A stretch of DNA of 8,590 nt from contig JALVXO010000194.1 in assembly GCA_027022775.1 (NCBI GenBank), positions 1-8,590 of the forward strand, read 5' to 3'. Under the pieces are notes generated by a model. It was not told the origin of the DNA and made no database searches. It saw only the letters and a list, made by a program, of their open reading frames with translations. The stretch is from Campylobacteraceae bacterium (GTDB lineage: Bacteria > Campylobacterota > Campylobacteria > Campylobacterales > Sulfurovaceae). Position numbers and translations under genes: made by a program. Every line of letters begins with the position of its first letter. Positions within the stretch are counted from its first letter, which is position 1. Below, in pieces: positions 1-7,392 of this stretch.

Positions 1-408
1 CTCTTGAACCTTGCCAAACATTTCAGAAGTTGAAGCTTGATAAAATTTAATTTTAGGATTGACTATTCTAATCGCTTCAAGCAGATGCAAAGCCCCAAGA
101 CCAGTAATATTTGCTGTTGCAATAGGCTGTTCAAAACTAACCCCGACAAAACTTTGCGCCGCCAAATTATAAATTTCATCAGGCTCAATTTCGCTTACCA
201 TTCTTATCGCATTTGACTGGTCGGTCAAATCAAACTCTACAAGATGCAACTGCTCATCTTTATCAATCCCAAGCTCTTTAATCCGCCAAAAATTGACCGA
301 AGCAGTCCGCCTGAAAGTTCCGTAAACCTCATAACCCTTTTTTAAAAGAAGCTCTGCTAAATAAGCTCCATCTTGCCCTGTTATTCCTGTTATTACCGCT
401 TTTTTCAA
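1..408 (-). CDS. gmd: GDP-mannose 4,6-dehydratase, N-terminal part (runs off the left edge)
   Basis: This cytoplasmic, NADP-dependent short-chain dehydrogenase converts GDP-D-mannose to GDP-4-keto-6-deoxymannose, the precursor of GDP-fucose, GDP-rhamnose and related sugars. The window holds the first 136 codons. Residues 5-20 contain the nucleotide-binding glycine-rich loop (GITGQDGAYL). RTASVNFWRIKELGI follows at about 34-48 and YNLAAQSFVG at 80-89. QASTSEMFG at 124-132 carries the catalytic Thr (127) and Glu (129) of the family; the Tyr/Lys pair lies beyond the edge. From memory it resembles the Pseudomonas A-band Gmd more than the E. coli enzyme. The start is TTG at 408-406. Its Shine-Dalgarno AGAGG overlaps the TAG stop of the upstream TolC gene, leaving 9 bases between the two genes, so it is probably translated from the secretion-operon transcript. 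The identity is firm; operon membership is inferred from spacing. Confidence 0.93.
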   Translation of the reverse strand, partial: MKKAVITGITGQDGAYLAELLLKKGYEVYGTFRRTASVNFWRIKELGIDKDEQLHLVEFDLTDQSNAIRMVSEIEPDEIYNLAAQSFVGVSFEQPIATANITGLGALHLLEAIRIVNPKIKFYQASTSEMFGKVQE

Positions 409-417
409 ACTGCACCT

Positions 418-1722
418 CTATTTTATTATTTTATCAACTAAATACAACTTATCCATATTGTTGGTTATAATTAAAAGTTTAACATAAGATGTAAGTAAAT
501 CGTATAAATTTTGCATATATTTGAATTTACTTTCATGTAATTGTGTTTTTGCTTCATAAACATCTACTATGCTTTTTATATTCTGTTTATACCCTTCTTT
601 TGCCAACTTATAATATAATTGTGTCTTTTTATATACTTTTTTATACATTTTAACCGATTCTGCCAAAGCTTTAAAATTAGCCAGCTCTTGTTCATAATTA
701 ATATCTAAATCTTTTTCTATCTTTTTTAAATCTTCTATAGCTGCAAATTTGTTAAGTTTTGCCTCTTCTATTTTTGAGCTGATTAATCCTCCGTCATAAA
801 GCGGCATAGTCAATTTTAAAGATAAGCTTTTAGTATGGTCGTAAACCACTTCGCTAGAAGAGAAGTTTTTTGTATAATTTGCCTGTAGTGTAATTTTAGG
901 CCATCTTTCGCTTCTTGCCTCTTCTATCTGTTTTTGTGAAAGCTCTATGCCTTTTTTTGCCTGTTGGTACTGCAAATTGCTGTTTTTTGCCGTAAAATAT
1001 TTAACACTGTTTTCCATTTTAGCTATTAAAGAAGCAGAAACATGTCTTATTTTTCCAGATGGAAGATAAAAGTTTTTAATTCCTGTTAAGTAGGTTAAAC
1101 TCTTTTTATAAGATTTTAGCAGCTCTTTCTCTTTTTTTAACTGAATTTTTACTGTTTCAAGTTTGGTTTCAATATCCAATAAATCCATTTGCGTAGCAAG
1201 TTCCATTTTTACCTGCTGCTTAACTAATTTATACAGGTTGCTGTAATAACTTATATAAGATTTTAAAAGAGACAATCTGTTTTTTGATTTTATTGCATCT
1301 AAATAGTTTTTTAAAACATCTGTTGCGAAATTTTGCTTTATTATAGCGGTTTTAATAAAGAAAAGCTCTGTCTGCTTTCTTTGCACTTCTACTCTTTTTA
1401 TCTGTGCCGGATCATAAAGAACTTGCGTAAAATCAAGAGAGATGCTTTTTGTAAGTATTCTTCTGTGCGCTTTATAGTACAGGCTGTTGCTCTGCTTTGT
1501 TTTGCTGTACGTTTTATTTATGCTGGCAGAGAGATTTATATGAGGGTACAGATATGACTCTTGCTGCTTAATTCTCTCTTGCATAGCTTTATATTGATAA
1601 ATAGATGATTTAATATGATTCGCATTCGACAAACCGTATCTGTACGCTTTAGATATAGTTAACAGCTCTTTTGCTTGTATAAATCCTGCAAACAGTATGA
1701 AAATTAAAATTTTACTCTTCAT
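418..1722 (-). CDS. TolC-family outer membrane channel of a type I secretion system
   Basis: This outer membrane efflux protein (OEP family) should form the trimeric channel-tunnel through which the inner-membrane ABC/HlyD pair exports its substrate. I place the start at ATG 1722, giving 434 residues, because it begins a clear signal peptide (MKSKILIFILFAGFIQA, cut before KE). An ATG at 1770 would add 16 residues inside the preceding gene. Two OEP halves are visible. The first has a strand-rich segment around 58-105 (YPHINLSASI, SISLDFTQVLYD). The second has RWPKITLQANYTKN and LSLKLTMPLYDGG, then a long helix with GYKQNIKSIVDVYEAKTQL. The helical stretches are Lys/Gln/Glu-rich, as expected for the periplasmic tunnel. 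The start codon lies inside the end of the HlyD gene (11-base overlap), so the two are probably translationally coupled. It occupies the position of sapF in the C. fetus sap operon. The substrate cannot be read from the sequence. Confidence 0.9.
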   Translation of the reverse strand: MKSKILIFILFAGFIQAKELLTISKAYRYGLSNANHIKSSIYQYKAMQERIKQQESYLYPHINLSASINKTYSKTKQSNSLYYKAHRRILTKSISLDFTQVLYDPAQIKRVEVQRKQTELFFIKTAIIKQNFATDVLKNYLDAIKSKNRLSLLKSYISYYSNLYKLVKQQVKMELATQMDLLDIETKLETVKIQLKKEKELLKSYKKSLTYLTGIKNFYLPSGKIRHVSASLIAKMENSVKYFTAKNSNLQYQQAKKGIELSQKQIEEARSERWPKITLQANYTKNFSSSEVVYDHTKSLSLKLTMPLYDGGLISSKIEEAKLNKFAAIEDLKKIEKDLDINYEQELANFKALAESVKMYKKVYKKTQLYYKLAKEGYKQNIKSIVDVYEAKTQLHESKFKYMQNLYDLLTSYVKLLIITNNMDKLYLVDKIIK

Positions 1723-3016
1723 TGAAACTCTTTCTAAACATATCTTTAAATGGTTTAATAAAGTACTCAAGCGCTGTTCTGTTGCCGATATTTATCATTA
1801 CAACAGCAGGCATTCCTGAAACCAGAGCAAGTTTATTATCTTCAAGCTCCTTTTTCCCCTCTTTTGTCAATTTTATTTTTGCTTCATAAAATGACCCTTT
1901 TAATTTTCTGTTTTCTACAGTATCAGCAGAAATATAGACAACTTTTCCTTTTATTGGCTGCATATTTCTCATATCAAAAGATGGAAATGATATTTTACAC
2001 TCTTGCCCTATTTTTACTTTATCTATATCTTTTAAATTAACATAAGCAACAATCAGCGGTTCGTAATTATCGGGAACTATCTCCAATATATCAGCCCCTG
2101 GTTTAATAACATCGCCGACGGTATGAACTTTTAAATCGACAATTGTTCCGCCAATTGGGGCTTTAATCTCTGTTCTTTTTAATTTTTCTTCATTCATTGC
2201 TATTTTTGCTTTTAAATTATCTATATCAGACTGGGTCTTTACCAGCTGGTTTAAAACATCCTCTTTAAACTTTTTTTTGCTTAAAAACTGTTGTGTCTGA
2301 ATTTCATTAATTTTCTCTTTTAATCTGGCAATATCTGCCTGTTTGCTTGCAATATCCCCTTTTAAACCGTTAATTTCTTTTTTTAAATCTTCGATTTTTG
2401 TTTTGCTGATCAATTTTTGCTTAAATAAAACCTCTTGTTCGGCTAACAGTTTAGATGCATCTTTAAGCCTTTTTGTATTAGAATTAATAAGAGCCTCTAA
2501 AGCGCTAATCTGTTTTTTTGACTGCATAACTCTTTTTTGGCTTATTATATCTTGGTCTTGCAAAGATTTTTTTCTGGTTTTAAATATTCTTTGCTGGTTT
2601 TCTATATACTCATTGCTAATGCCATCAGGAAACTCTATGCTCTCATTATTGTCCAGCTCGGCTTGTAATCTAGCTCTCTTGGCAAGAGCTCTTTGATATT
2701 CAGATTTTAAGTTTTTTAGCATCTCTTTAATCTGTGCGTCATCAAGCTTAATTAAAATATCCCCTTTTTTAACATAATCGCCGTCTTGAACATAAATTTT
2801 TTTAACCCTTCCGCCGTCAATATGTTGAACTTTTCTCTTAACTCCGCCCATTACAACTTTTCCAGACGCAACCGAACTGGCAGCCAAAGGGGCATAAGCC
2901 ATCCATCCGCCTAAAATTCCAAACACAATAATAAGGAATATAATCCCAAAACGTATAATAGAGCTTGGATCATGCGGCGGAATTTCTATTGGCTCTTTTT
3001 TTTCTAACTCTTTCAT
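1712..3016 (-). CDS. HlyD-family periplasmic adaptor (membrane fusion protein) of a type I secretion system
   Basis: This 434-residue adaptor links the inner-membrane ABC exporter to the TolC channel. A short cytoplasmic tail with a Pro-rich stretch (IEIPPHDPSS, 10-19) precedes one transmembrane helix at about 21-42. The first lipoyl half-motif follows (VQHIDGGRVKKIYVQDGDYV, 63-82, then GDILIKLDD). About 95-280 is heptad-rich coiled-coil hairpin with many Lys, Glu and Gln. The second lipoyl half is IKAPIGGTIVDL (284-295) with TVGDVIKPGADILEIVP (299-315). The rest is the beta-barrel part, ending LVSGMPAVVMI (398-408) and a short amphipathic tail, as in PrtE/HlyD proteins. The ATG at 3016 is preceded by AAGGA five to six bases upstream, overlapping the TAA stop of the ABC gene, and the gap to that gene is 8 bases. 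It corresponds in position to sapE. Confidence 0.93.
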   Translation of the reverse strand: MKELEKKEPIEIPPHDPSSIIRFGIIFLIIVFGILGGWMAYAPLAASSVASGKVVMGGVKRKVQHIDGGRVKKIYVQDGDYVKKGDILIKLDDAQIKEMLKNLKSEYQRALAKRARLQAELDNNESIEFPDGISNEYIENQQRIFKTRKKSLQDQDIISQKRVMQSKKQISALEALINSNTKRLKDASKLLAEQEVLFKQKLISKTKIEDLKKEINGLKGDIASKQADIARLKEKINEIQTQQFLSKKKFKEDVLNQLVKTQSDIDNLKAKIAMNEEKLKRTEIKAPIGGTIVDLKVHTVGDVIKPGADILEIVPDNYEPLIVAYVNLKDIDKVKIGQECKISFPSFDMRNMQPIKGKVVYISADTVENRKLKGSFYEAKIKLTKEGKKELEDNKLALVSGMPAVVMINIGNRTALEYFIKPFKDMFRKSFNEE

Positions 3017-3024
3017 TTCTATCC

Positions 3025-4779
3025 TTAACTGTTTGGCTTATCCAAAGATATTTTTGGCTGGTTCTCTTTTTTTACCTGCTTGGGCTGCACTTTTGCAATA
3101 CCCAGTTTAACCAGCACTTCGCTGCTGTTGCCATACATTGCAAGCAAGCCGTCTTTTAAAACTGCAATTAAATCTGTAATTAAAAGTATATCTGTTTTAT
3201 GTGAAATAATTACCACTGTCGTTCCGGCAGATTTTAAATACTTAACCATATTGGCAAGCGCAACTTCTCCTTCTCTGTCTAAATTTGAATTTGGCTCATC
3301 CAGCACTACAAAAACAGGATTGCCATATATAGCCCTTGCTAAACCGATTCTTTGTCTTTGCCCGCCGGATAAGCCTATTCCTCCAGGGCCTATTGGAGTA
3401 TCGTATCCTTTCGGAAATTTAAGAATCATCTCATGGACCCCTGCAATCTGAGCAGCCTCTACTACTTTTTTAGAGTCCACTTCGCCAAATCGTGCAATAT
3501 TTTCTGCAATTGTTCCCTCAAAGAGTTCAATATCTTGCGGCAGATACCCTAAATAGGGGCCTAATTTTTGACTATCCCACTTATGTATATCAGCGCCATC
3601 TAATCTAACCACCCCATTTAATAGAGGCCAAACTCCAAGCATAGCTCTAACCAAAGTAGATTTTCCGCTTCCGCTTGGACCTATAATTCCCAAAACACTC
3701 CCTTTTGGTATCTGCATACTTATTCCCTTTATTACAGGAGTGTTTGCAAGCGGTGGAGCCACTACTACTCTTTCTACGCTAACATTACCTTTTGGAGGAG
3801 GAAGATCCATAGTCTCTTCTTTTTCATGAAACTCTTTTAAAAGATTATTTAATCTTTCATAAGCGCCTCTTGCCTCTGCAAAACCTTTCCAAGATGCTGT
3901 TAAAAGGTCTAACGGAGCTAAAGCTCTGCCCATTAATACAGCTCCAGCAATAATAGTTCCTGGAGATATTGCCCCTTTTATTGCCAAGTATGCACCTATA
4001 CCATAAGTTAAAGATTGGAAAAACTGGCGCAAAGTTCTACTCGTATTTGACCATTTGCCTGCAATGTCGCTTGTAGTAGATTGAAGATGCAAAAATTTTA
4101 AATGTTTTTGATGCCATCTCTTTTTAATAGATTCATTCATGCCAAGCGCATGAATAATTTCGGCATTTTGAATATTTTTATTTAAAAAAGACATAGATTG
4201 ATTATTTAAACTGTTTGCTTTTTCAAGTCCGGTTTTGGTAGTTCTTTCATTAATGATGGTAATTGTAAAAATTACAATTGCTGCAAATATTGTAAAAGCT
4301 GCTAATAAGGGGCTAAAAATATACATTACTAAAAGGTATATAGGAAACCAAGGTGCATCAAACAGGGCAAAAACACCGTTCCCGCTCATAAATTGTCTTA
4401 ATTTTGTCAAATCTGTTATTGGAGAGCCGGATATTCTGCCTGGCTGTAATCTTGCCAATTCAAAAATGGCATCATATATTTTGCCGTTTAAATCCATATC
4501 TATCCTGTTTGATATTCTTACAAGCACTCTGGAGCGGATAATCTGCAAAAGCCCCATAGTAAAGAATAAAAATGCTACAAGCAATGTTAGCAGTAACAAA
4601 GTTTCTAAACTTCTGCTCTGCATAACCCTGTCGTACACCTGTAACATATAAAAAGATGGAACAAGCATAAGTATATTAATAAACAGACTAAACACGCCGG
4701 CATAAAAAAACCATTTTCTGGTTCTTTTTAAAACTTTTTCCAAACTGCTTTCGATTAATTTTTTATTTTTTTGTTTCAT
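3025..4779 (-). CDS. Type I secretion ABC transporter, fused permease/ATPase (PrtD/AprD-like)
   Basis: This 584-residue half-transporter would dimerise in the inner membrane and drive export of an unfolded protein through the HlyD/TolC partners. The membrane domain covers about 22-310, with helices near 23-45, 58-80, 143-175 and 255-290. It carries the type I hallmark FYMLQVYDRVMQSRS (43-57) and FDAPWFPIYLLV (140-151). The nucleotide-binding domain is complete: Walker A GPSGSGKS (367-374), Q-loop Gln415 in YLPQDIELFEG, signature LSGGQ (470-474), Walker B VVLDEP (491-496, Glu495) and switch His527 in IISHK. There is no N-terminal C39 peptidase or peptidase-like domain, so it belongs to the PrtD/AprD/SapD group that exports proteins with C-terminal signals, rather than the bacteriocin or HlyB groups. 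A short Lys/Gln-rich tail follows the ATPase. The start codon lies 9 bases after the stop of the SapC-fusion gene. Confidence 0.95.
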   Translation of the reverse strand: MKQKNKKLIESSLEKVLKRTRKWFFYAGVFSLFINILMLVPSFYMLQVYDRVMQSRSLETLLLLTLLVAFLFFTMGLLQIIRSRVLVRISNRIDMDLNGKIYDAIFELARLQPGRISGSPITDLTKLRQFMSGNGVFALFDAPWFPIYLLVMYIFSPLLAAFTIFAAIVIFTITIINERTTKTGLEKANSLNNQSMSFLNKNIQNAEIIHALGMNESIKKRWHQKHLKFLHLQSTTSDIAGKWSNTSRTLRQFFQSLTYGIGAYLAIKGAISPGTIIAGAVLMGRALAPLDLLTASWKGFAEARGAYERLNNLLKEFHEKEETMDLPPPKGNVSVERVVVAPPLANTPVIKGISMQIPKGSVLGIIGPSGSGKSTLVRAMLGVWPLLNGVVRLDGADIHKWDSQKLGPYLGYLPQDIELFEGTIAENIARFGEVDSKKVVEAAQIAGVHEMILKFPKGYDTPIGPGGIGLSGGQRQRIGLARAIYGNPVFVVLDEPNSNLDREGEVALANMVKYLKSAGTTVVIISHKTDILLITDLIAVLKDGLLAMYGNSSEVLVKLGIAKVQPKQVKKENQPKISLDKPNS

Positions 4780-4788
4780 TTCCTTACT

Positions 4789-6186
4789 TTACTGCTGCTC
4801 TTTTTGTGTCATTAATTTAAACAGATTTTCTATATTATTTAAAGATTTTAAATGTATCTCTATAAAATAGATAATACCCCTTCTTGCCCAGTCTGCCAAT
4901 TTCTCATCGCTTAAGCTGTTTAGCTTTTCCCTGTCAACTACTTTAAACCCTTTTACCAGTACTTTTTTCTCGTCGCCCTCTTGGACTGTAATTTCTCTTT
5001 CTACCAATATGCCGCTGTCGTTAATATCTTTAATAATACTGTTTGTTAATGCCATGTCATTATCATAAACTGTTAAAAATTTAATAGCATTTTTTAAAAC
5101 TTCGGTTGCTTCTTTCTCTTCTGTAAACAGGCTATGACCTTCTGTTGTCGAAAACAGGTTAGAATTCTCATCTATTAGTATAACTTTTTGATTGCTTTCA
5201 CCGCCATCTGCTTTGCCCAGTGCGAAAGGATATTTTCGTAAAAACAGCGGTATATAATTGCTTATCCACTTCCCTTCTTTATTAATTGCCAGGTTTCCAT
5301 TTCCTAATGATAAAAGAGCAATTAAAAAACTGTTTTCACCGCCGGTGAATACTACCGGAAATAGTTGCGCAACCAGTTCCGCTTCTTTAGCGGTAACCGG
5401 GCAAAAACTTAAATCTTTTGCAAAATTTAAATCTTGCATCTCTTTTAATTTTAACTCTGCATGTTTTTCTTTGTCTAAAACCGTCAGTTTGCTGTACATT
5501 TTTTCATCCTTCTTTTGATTTTTTCTAGGTCTGCCTCTTTTTTTTGCCCTCAATGTTTTACCTATTGCCTCTTCTATCTTTTTTACAAAAGATAAACTTC
5601 CAATAACCAGCTGTTTTTCTAAACTTTTTTGAATAAAATCAAATTGGCTAATACTATTTAATCTATTGTTAAAAACAGCTGAATAGTTGTGTACTCTTTC
5701 ATTCTCTGTATCTCCTAACTCTTTATAAATTCTATGTTCAACTATAAAGTCGTTTTTTTTATTTAAAAGATTTTTACCTATGCTGCTATATGGATAAAAA
5801 GAAGCATTTTCAGGCTTAGATTCTACAAAAACCATTGCATCTAAAAGATAAAGCCTCTCTTCTATTAAACTTGCTTTATATCTGCTTGCCCATATAGTTC
5901 CTTTTCTGTTATATTTTTTATTGTAGTATGTTGAATAAGCTCTTGCTATGCTTTGCATAAATTTAACTAAACTCTCTGCACCTTTTGGTGTTCCTAAAAA
6001 ATAGACAGAATTTTCAAGCAATACATAAGCGTGAATATCAAAAAGATATTTTTTGCTTAACTCTTTTATTAAATACAAAAAATAATTATAATCTTCTTTT
6101 TCCTTATAAAGAGTTAAACCGTCAATACTCTCTAACAGTACTAAAAAAGGTAAATTTGCTATAAAAACCCTATATTTTCTACCCAA
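4789..6186 (-). CDS. Fusion protein: inactivated RAYT-type transposase domain, AT-hook-like motif, C-terminal SapC domain
   Basis: 465 residues, first gene of the secretion operon. Start is TTG at 6186-6184, chosen because MGRKYR aligns with the usual RAYT start MPRKPR and AAAGGA sits five bases upstream. Residues 1-135 follow the IS200-like/RAYT pattern in order: LYKEKEDYNYFLYLIKEL (26-43), DIHAYVLLENSVYFLGTP (50-67), FMQSIARAYSTYYNKKYNRK (76-95) and GTIWASRYKASLI (96-108). The catalytic positions are changed. His-x-His has become Ser60-Val-Tyr62, the nucleophile Tyr is Phe120, and the metal-ligand Asn of YIxxNP is Lys124, so it should not cut DNA. Residues 213-224 are basic with an AT-hook core (KKRGRPRK). 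Residues about 260-455 match SapC: FPVVFTGGENSFLIALLSLG, an IPLFLRKYPFALG stretch, ILIDENSNLF, FLTVYDNDM and an end helix with IEIHLKSL. SapC genes precede type I exporters in C. fetus; their molecular role is unclear. The linker 140-210 I do not recognise. The fusion is one uninterrupted frame. Function here is unknown; regulation or an accessory secretion role are both possible. Confidence 0.82.
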   Translation of the reverse strand: MGRKYRVFIANLPFLVLLESIDGLTLYKEKEDYNYFLYLIKELSKKYLFDIHAYVLLENSVYFLGTPKGAESLVKFMQSIARAYSTYYNKKYNRKGTIWASRYKASLIEERLYLLDAMVFVESKPENASFYPYSSIGKNLLNKKNDFIVEHRIYKELGDTENERVHNYSAVFNNRLNSISQFDFIQKSLEKQLVIGSLSFVKKIEEAIGKTLRAKKRGRPRKNQKKDEKMYSKLTVLDKEKHAELKLKEMQDLNFAKDLSFCPVTAKEAELVAQLFPVVFTGGENSFLIALLSLGNGNLAINKEGKWISNYIPLFLRKYPFALGKADGGESNQKVILIDENSNLFSTTEGHSLFTEEKEATEVLKNAIKFLTVYDNDMALTNSIIKDINDSGILVEREITVQEGDEKKVLVKGFKVVDREKLNSLSDEKLADWARRGIIYFIEIHLKSLNNIENLFKLMTQKEQQ

Positions 6187-6344
6187 AATAATCCTTTAAT
6201 GTAATTATATGCTAATATCTCTTAAAAAAAAGTTAATCGGAATATTTTTTTAAAAAAAAGTGCCAGAATAAAATTAAGATTTATTTGTCTTTATTTAGAA
6301 TTAAAAAAAACTTAATTTATTAAATAGAAATATAAAATTACAGT
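6187..6344. other. AT-rich spacer between the 142-residue gene and the SapC-fusion gene
   Basis: No coding frame is seen in these 158 bases. Running along the minus strand, there is an imperfect AT-only inverted repeat (arms 6311-6321 and 6267-6278, 32-base loop). A run of eight T (complement of 6252-6259) follows a few bases later and could weakly terminate the upstream gene. After that come a T7A8 tract (6245-6259 on the plus strand) and the TATAAT box of the fusion gene. It is not a classic GC-rich terminator, so read-through between the two genes is possible. Confidence 0.4.
6204..6209 (-). promoter_or_regulatory. Probable -10 box of the secretion operon
   Basis: A perfect TATAAT on the minus strand ends 17 bases before the TTG start of the SapC-fusion gene. 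No good -35 is present at 16-18 bases, but the upstream region is T-rich, as in Campylobacterota sigma70 promoters that depend mainly on the -10 box. The predicted transcript start would fall at or just before the AAAGGA ribosome binding site (6192-6197), an unusually short leader, so the site is tentative. Confidence 0.4.
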
Positions 6345-6773
6345 TTAAAACCCAATCCCCCAGCCTATTTTAGGTATGCTGTTTTTTAAATTCGATATAA
6401 AAGCGTGTAATGTTTGCTGATTAAATGCAGATACTACTGTTACAGATGATGTTTTAAATTCCATATTTGTTATTCCATTATTAAAATTTACATTTACTTC
6501 TGTTAACAGTAAATTCTCTTTTTGATAAAGAGAAATATCTTCAATTTGTGTTGGAGAAAAAAACTTATTTGAGTCATTATTAACTGTATTAATACTATTC
6601 TTATAATACAAACTGTAAAATTCTTCCAAAGAGGGAATAAGTTTAATAATAAATTTTCTTGTAATCATTAAATCTACCCGGTTGTTAAAATTTTGATAAT
6701 TTACTATTAATTTTATCCTGTCTTCTATCTCATCATAAAACGGTGTAAAAGTTTTTGCTATTACGCTATGCAT
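6345..6773 (-). CDS. Small protein of unknown function upstream of the SapC-type secretion operon
   Basis: 142 residues that I do not recognise as a named family. There is no signal peptide, membrane helix or Cys. The N-terminal half has the pattern EIEDRIKLIVNY (15-26), then NRVDLMITRKFIIKLIPSLE (31-50): two predicted strands, an ITR(K/R) turn and an amphipathic helix. A polar Asn/Ser-rich stretch (58-75) follows, then strands LLLTEVNVNFNN (88-99) and MEFKTSSVTVVSAF (104-117), and a final helix QTLHAFISNLKN (120-131). This suggests a small soluble alpha/beta protein. The ATG at 6773 has a strong Shine-Dalgarno AAGGAG (6778-6783) four bases away, which supports real translation. It is 158 bases upstream of the SapC-fusion gene on the same strand, so it may belong to the same functional unit; that link is inference. 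Base composition matches its neighbours. Confidence 0.75.
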   Translation of the reverse strand: MHSVIAKTFTPFYDEIEDRIKLIVNYQNFNNRVDLMITRKFIIKLIPSLEEFYSLYYKNSINTVNNDSNKFFSPTQIEDISLYQKENLLLTEVNVNFNNGITNMEFKTSSVTVVSAFNQQTLHAFISNLKNSIPKIGWGIGF

Positions 6774-6799
6774 TTTACTCCTTGTTAATTTTTATTAAT

Positions 6800-6805
6800 A
6801 TTGTA
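6800..6805 (-). promoter_or_regulatory. Possible -10 box for the 142-residue gene
   Basis: TACAAT (inside GATACAAT on the minus strand) lies about 27 bases before the ATG at 6773. That leaves room for a short leader containing AAGGAG. Upstream is a T-rich stretch and then a C-run (complement of the poly-A/poly-G tract at 6818-6830). No convincing -35 box is seen. Confidence 0.35.
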
Positions 6806-6817
6806 TCAAATAAAAGC

Positions 6818-6830
6818 AAAAAAAGGGGGG
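6818..6830. repeat. A7G6 homopolymer tract in the divergent intergenic region
   Basis: Seven A followed by six G lie between the divergently oriented 142-residue gene and the RAYT pseudogene. A nearly identical A7G7 tract recurs at 7529-7542 and a G8 tract at 7194-7201. In Campylobacterota such G-runs are often slippage-prone. This one is upstream of the possible -10 box of the small gene, so length changes could affect promoter spacing; that is inference. Confidence 0.55.
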
Positions 6831-6850
6831 CTCATGTCAAGGGGTCAGCG

Positions 6851-6878
6851 TTAAAATTTACTAAAATTATGATATAAT
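6851..6878 (+). promoter_or_regulatory. Promoter-like sequence of the RAYT pseudogene
   Basis: A perfect TATAAT at 6873-6878, with a weak TTAAAA at 6851-6856 sixteen bases upstream, precedes a purine-rich AGGGAA ribosome-binding-type sequence and ATG 6900. The spacing is that of a normal bacterial gene start, so the ancestral transposase was probably expressed from here. Confidence 0.45.
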
Positions 6879-7279
6879 TTCCTAAAAAAGGGAATACAAA
6901 TGCCAAGAAAGCCCTGAATAGAGTTGGCAGGATTTCATCATGTGATTAACCGCGGAGTGAATAAAAGCAGTATTTTTAAAAATGAAAATGATTATGATAC
7001 CTTTTTAAAAATTGTTTGCAAAGCATGCAGACTTTATTAAGTTATTTTGCATGATTAATGCTTAATGAGCAACCATTTTCATCTTTTAGTTGAGACAAAA
7101 GCAAGAAATATCTCGCTTTTTATGAAACATATTAACTCTAATTACGCAATTTATGCCAATAAAAAATATAACCGTTCGGGGCATTTTTGGCAAGGGGGGG
7201 GTCATTGCCATTAAGTTAAGGATTGATATATTCATTTATTGGATAAAAGCCAATAAAGAAAGCATCCCGTCATTCCGTG

Positions 7280-7359
7280 CAGAAAACTGAAAGCGGAAAA
7301 CAGAAAACTGCATATATATTTTTTATTGCCGTTTTCCGTTATCTGTTGTCTGTTTTCTG
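7280..7359. repeat. Long imperfect hairpin with CAGAAAAC/GGAAAAC motifs
   Basis: Arms 7280-7311 and 7328-7359 pair at 25 of 32 positions around a 16-base AT-rich loop. The end of the hairpin pairs perfectly for eight bases (CAGAAAAC/GTTTTCTG). Each arm also contains short direct repeats of (C/G)(A/G)GAAAAC. It lies wholly inside the inserted element and has no coding content. Confidence 0.6.
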
Positions 7360-7392
7360 AATGAATCCACGGTTTAAAAAACCAAAATAGCA

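Noticed and set aside
1723..1770. Longer N-terminus for the TolC-type protein from ATG 1770
   Set aside because: It would place 16 residues ahead of an obvious signal peptide and overlap the HlyD gene by 59 bases. ATG 1722 gives a normal exported protein.
2343..2696. Plus-strand open frames inside the secretion genes (for example 2343-2696, 3080-3451, 4235-4651)
   Set aside because: They lie antisense to strongly conserved transporter domains, have no ribosome binding sites or recognisable products, and are shadows of those genes.
6245..6259. T7A8 tract as an intrinsic terminator
   Set aside because: It is a pure A/T palindrome without a GC stem. It would be weak and is recorded only as part of the spacer description.
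6915..7058. Stop-codon reassignment in the RAYT gene (TGA and TAA read through)
   Set aside because: Both TGA and TAA would have to be recoded, TAA ends several intact neighbouring genes, and the same gene is also broken by an insertion. Simple decay explains all of it.
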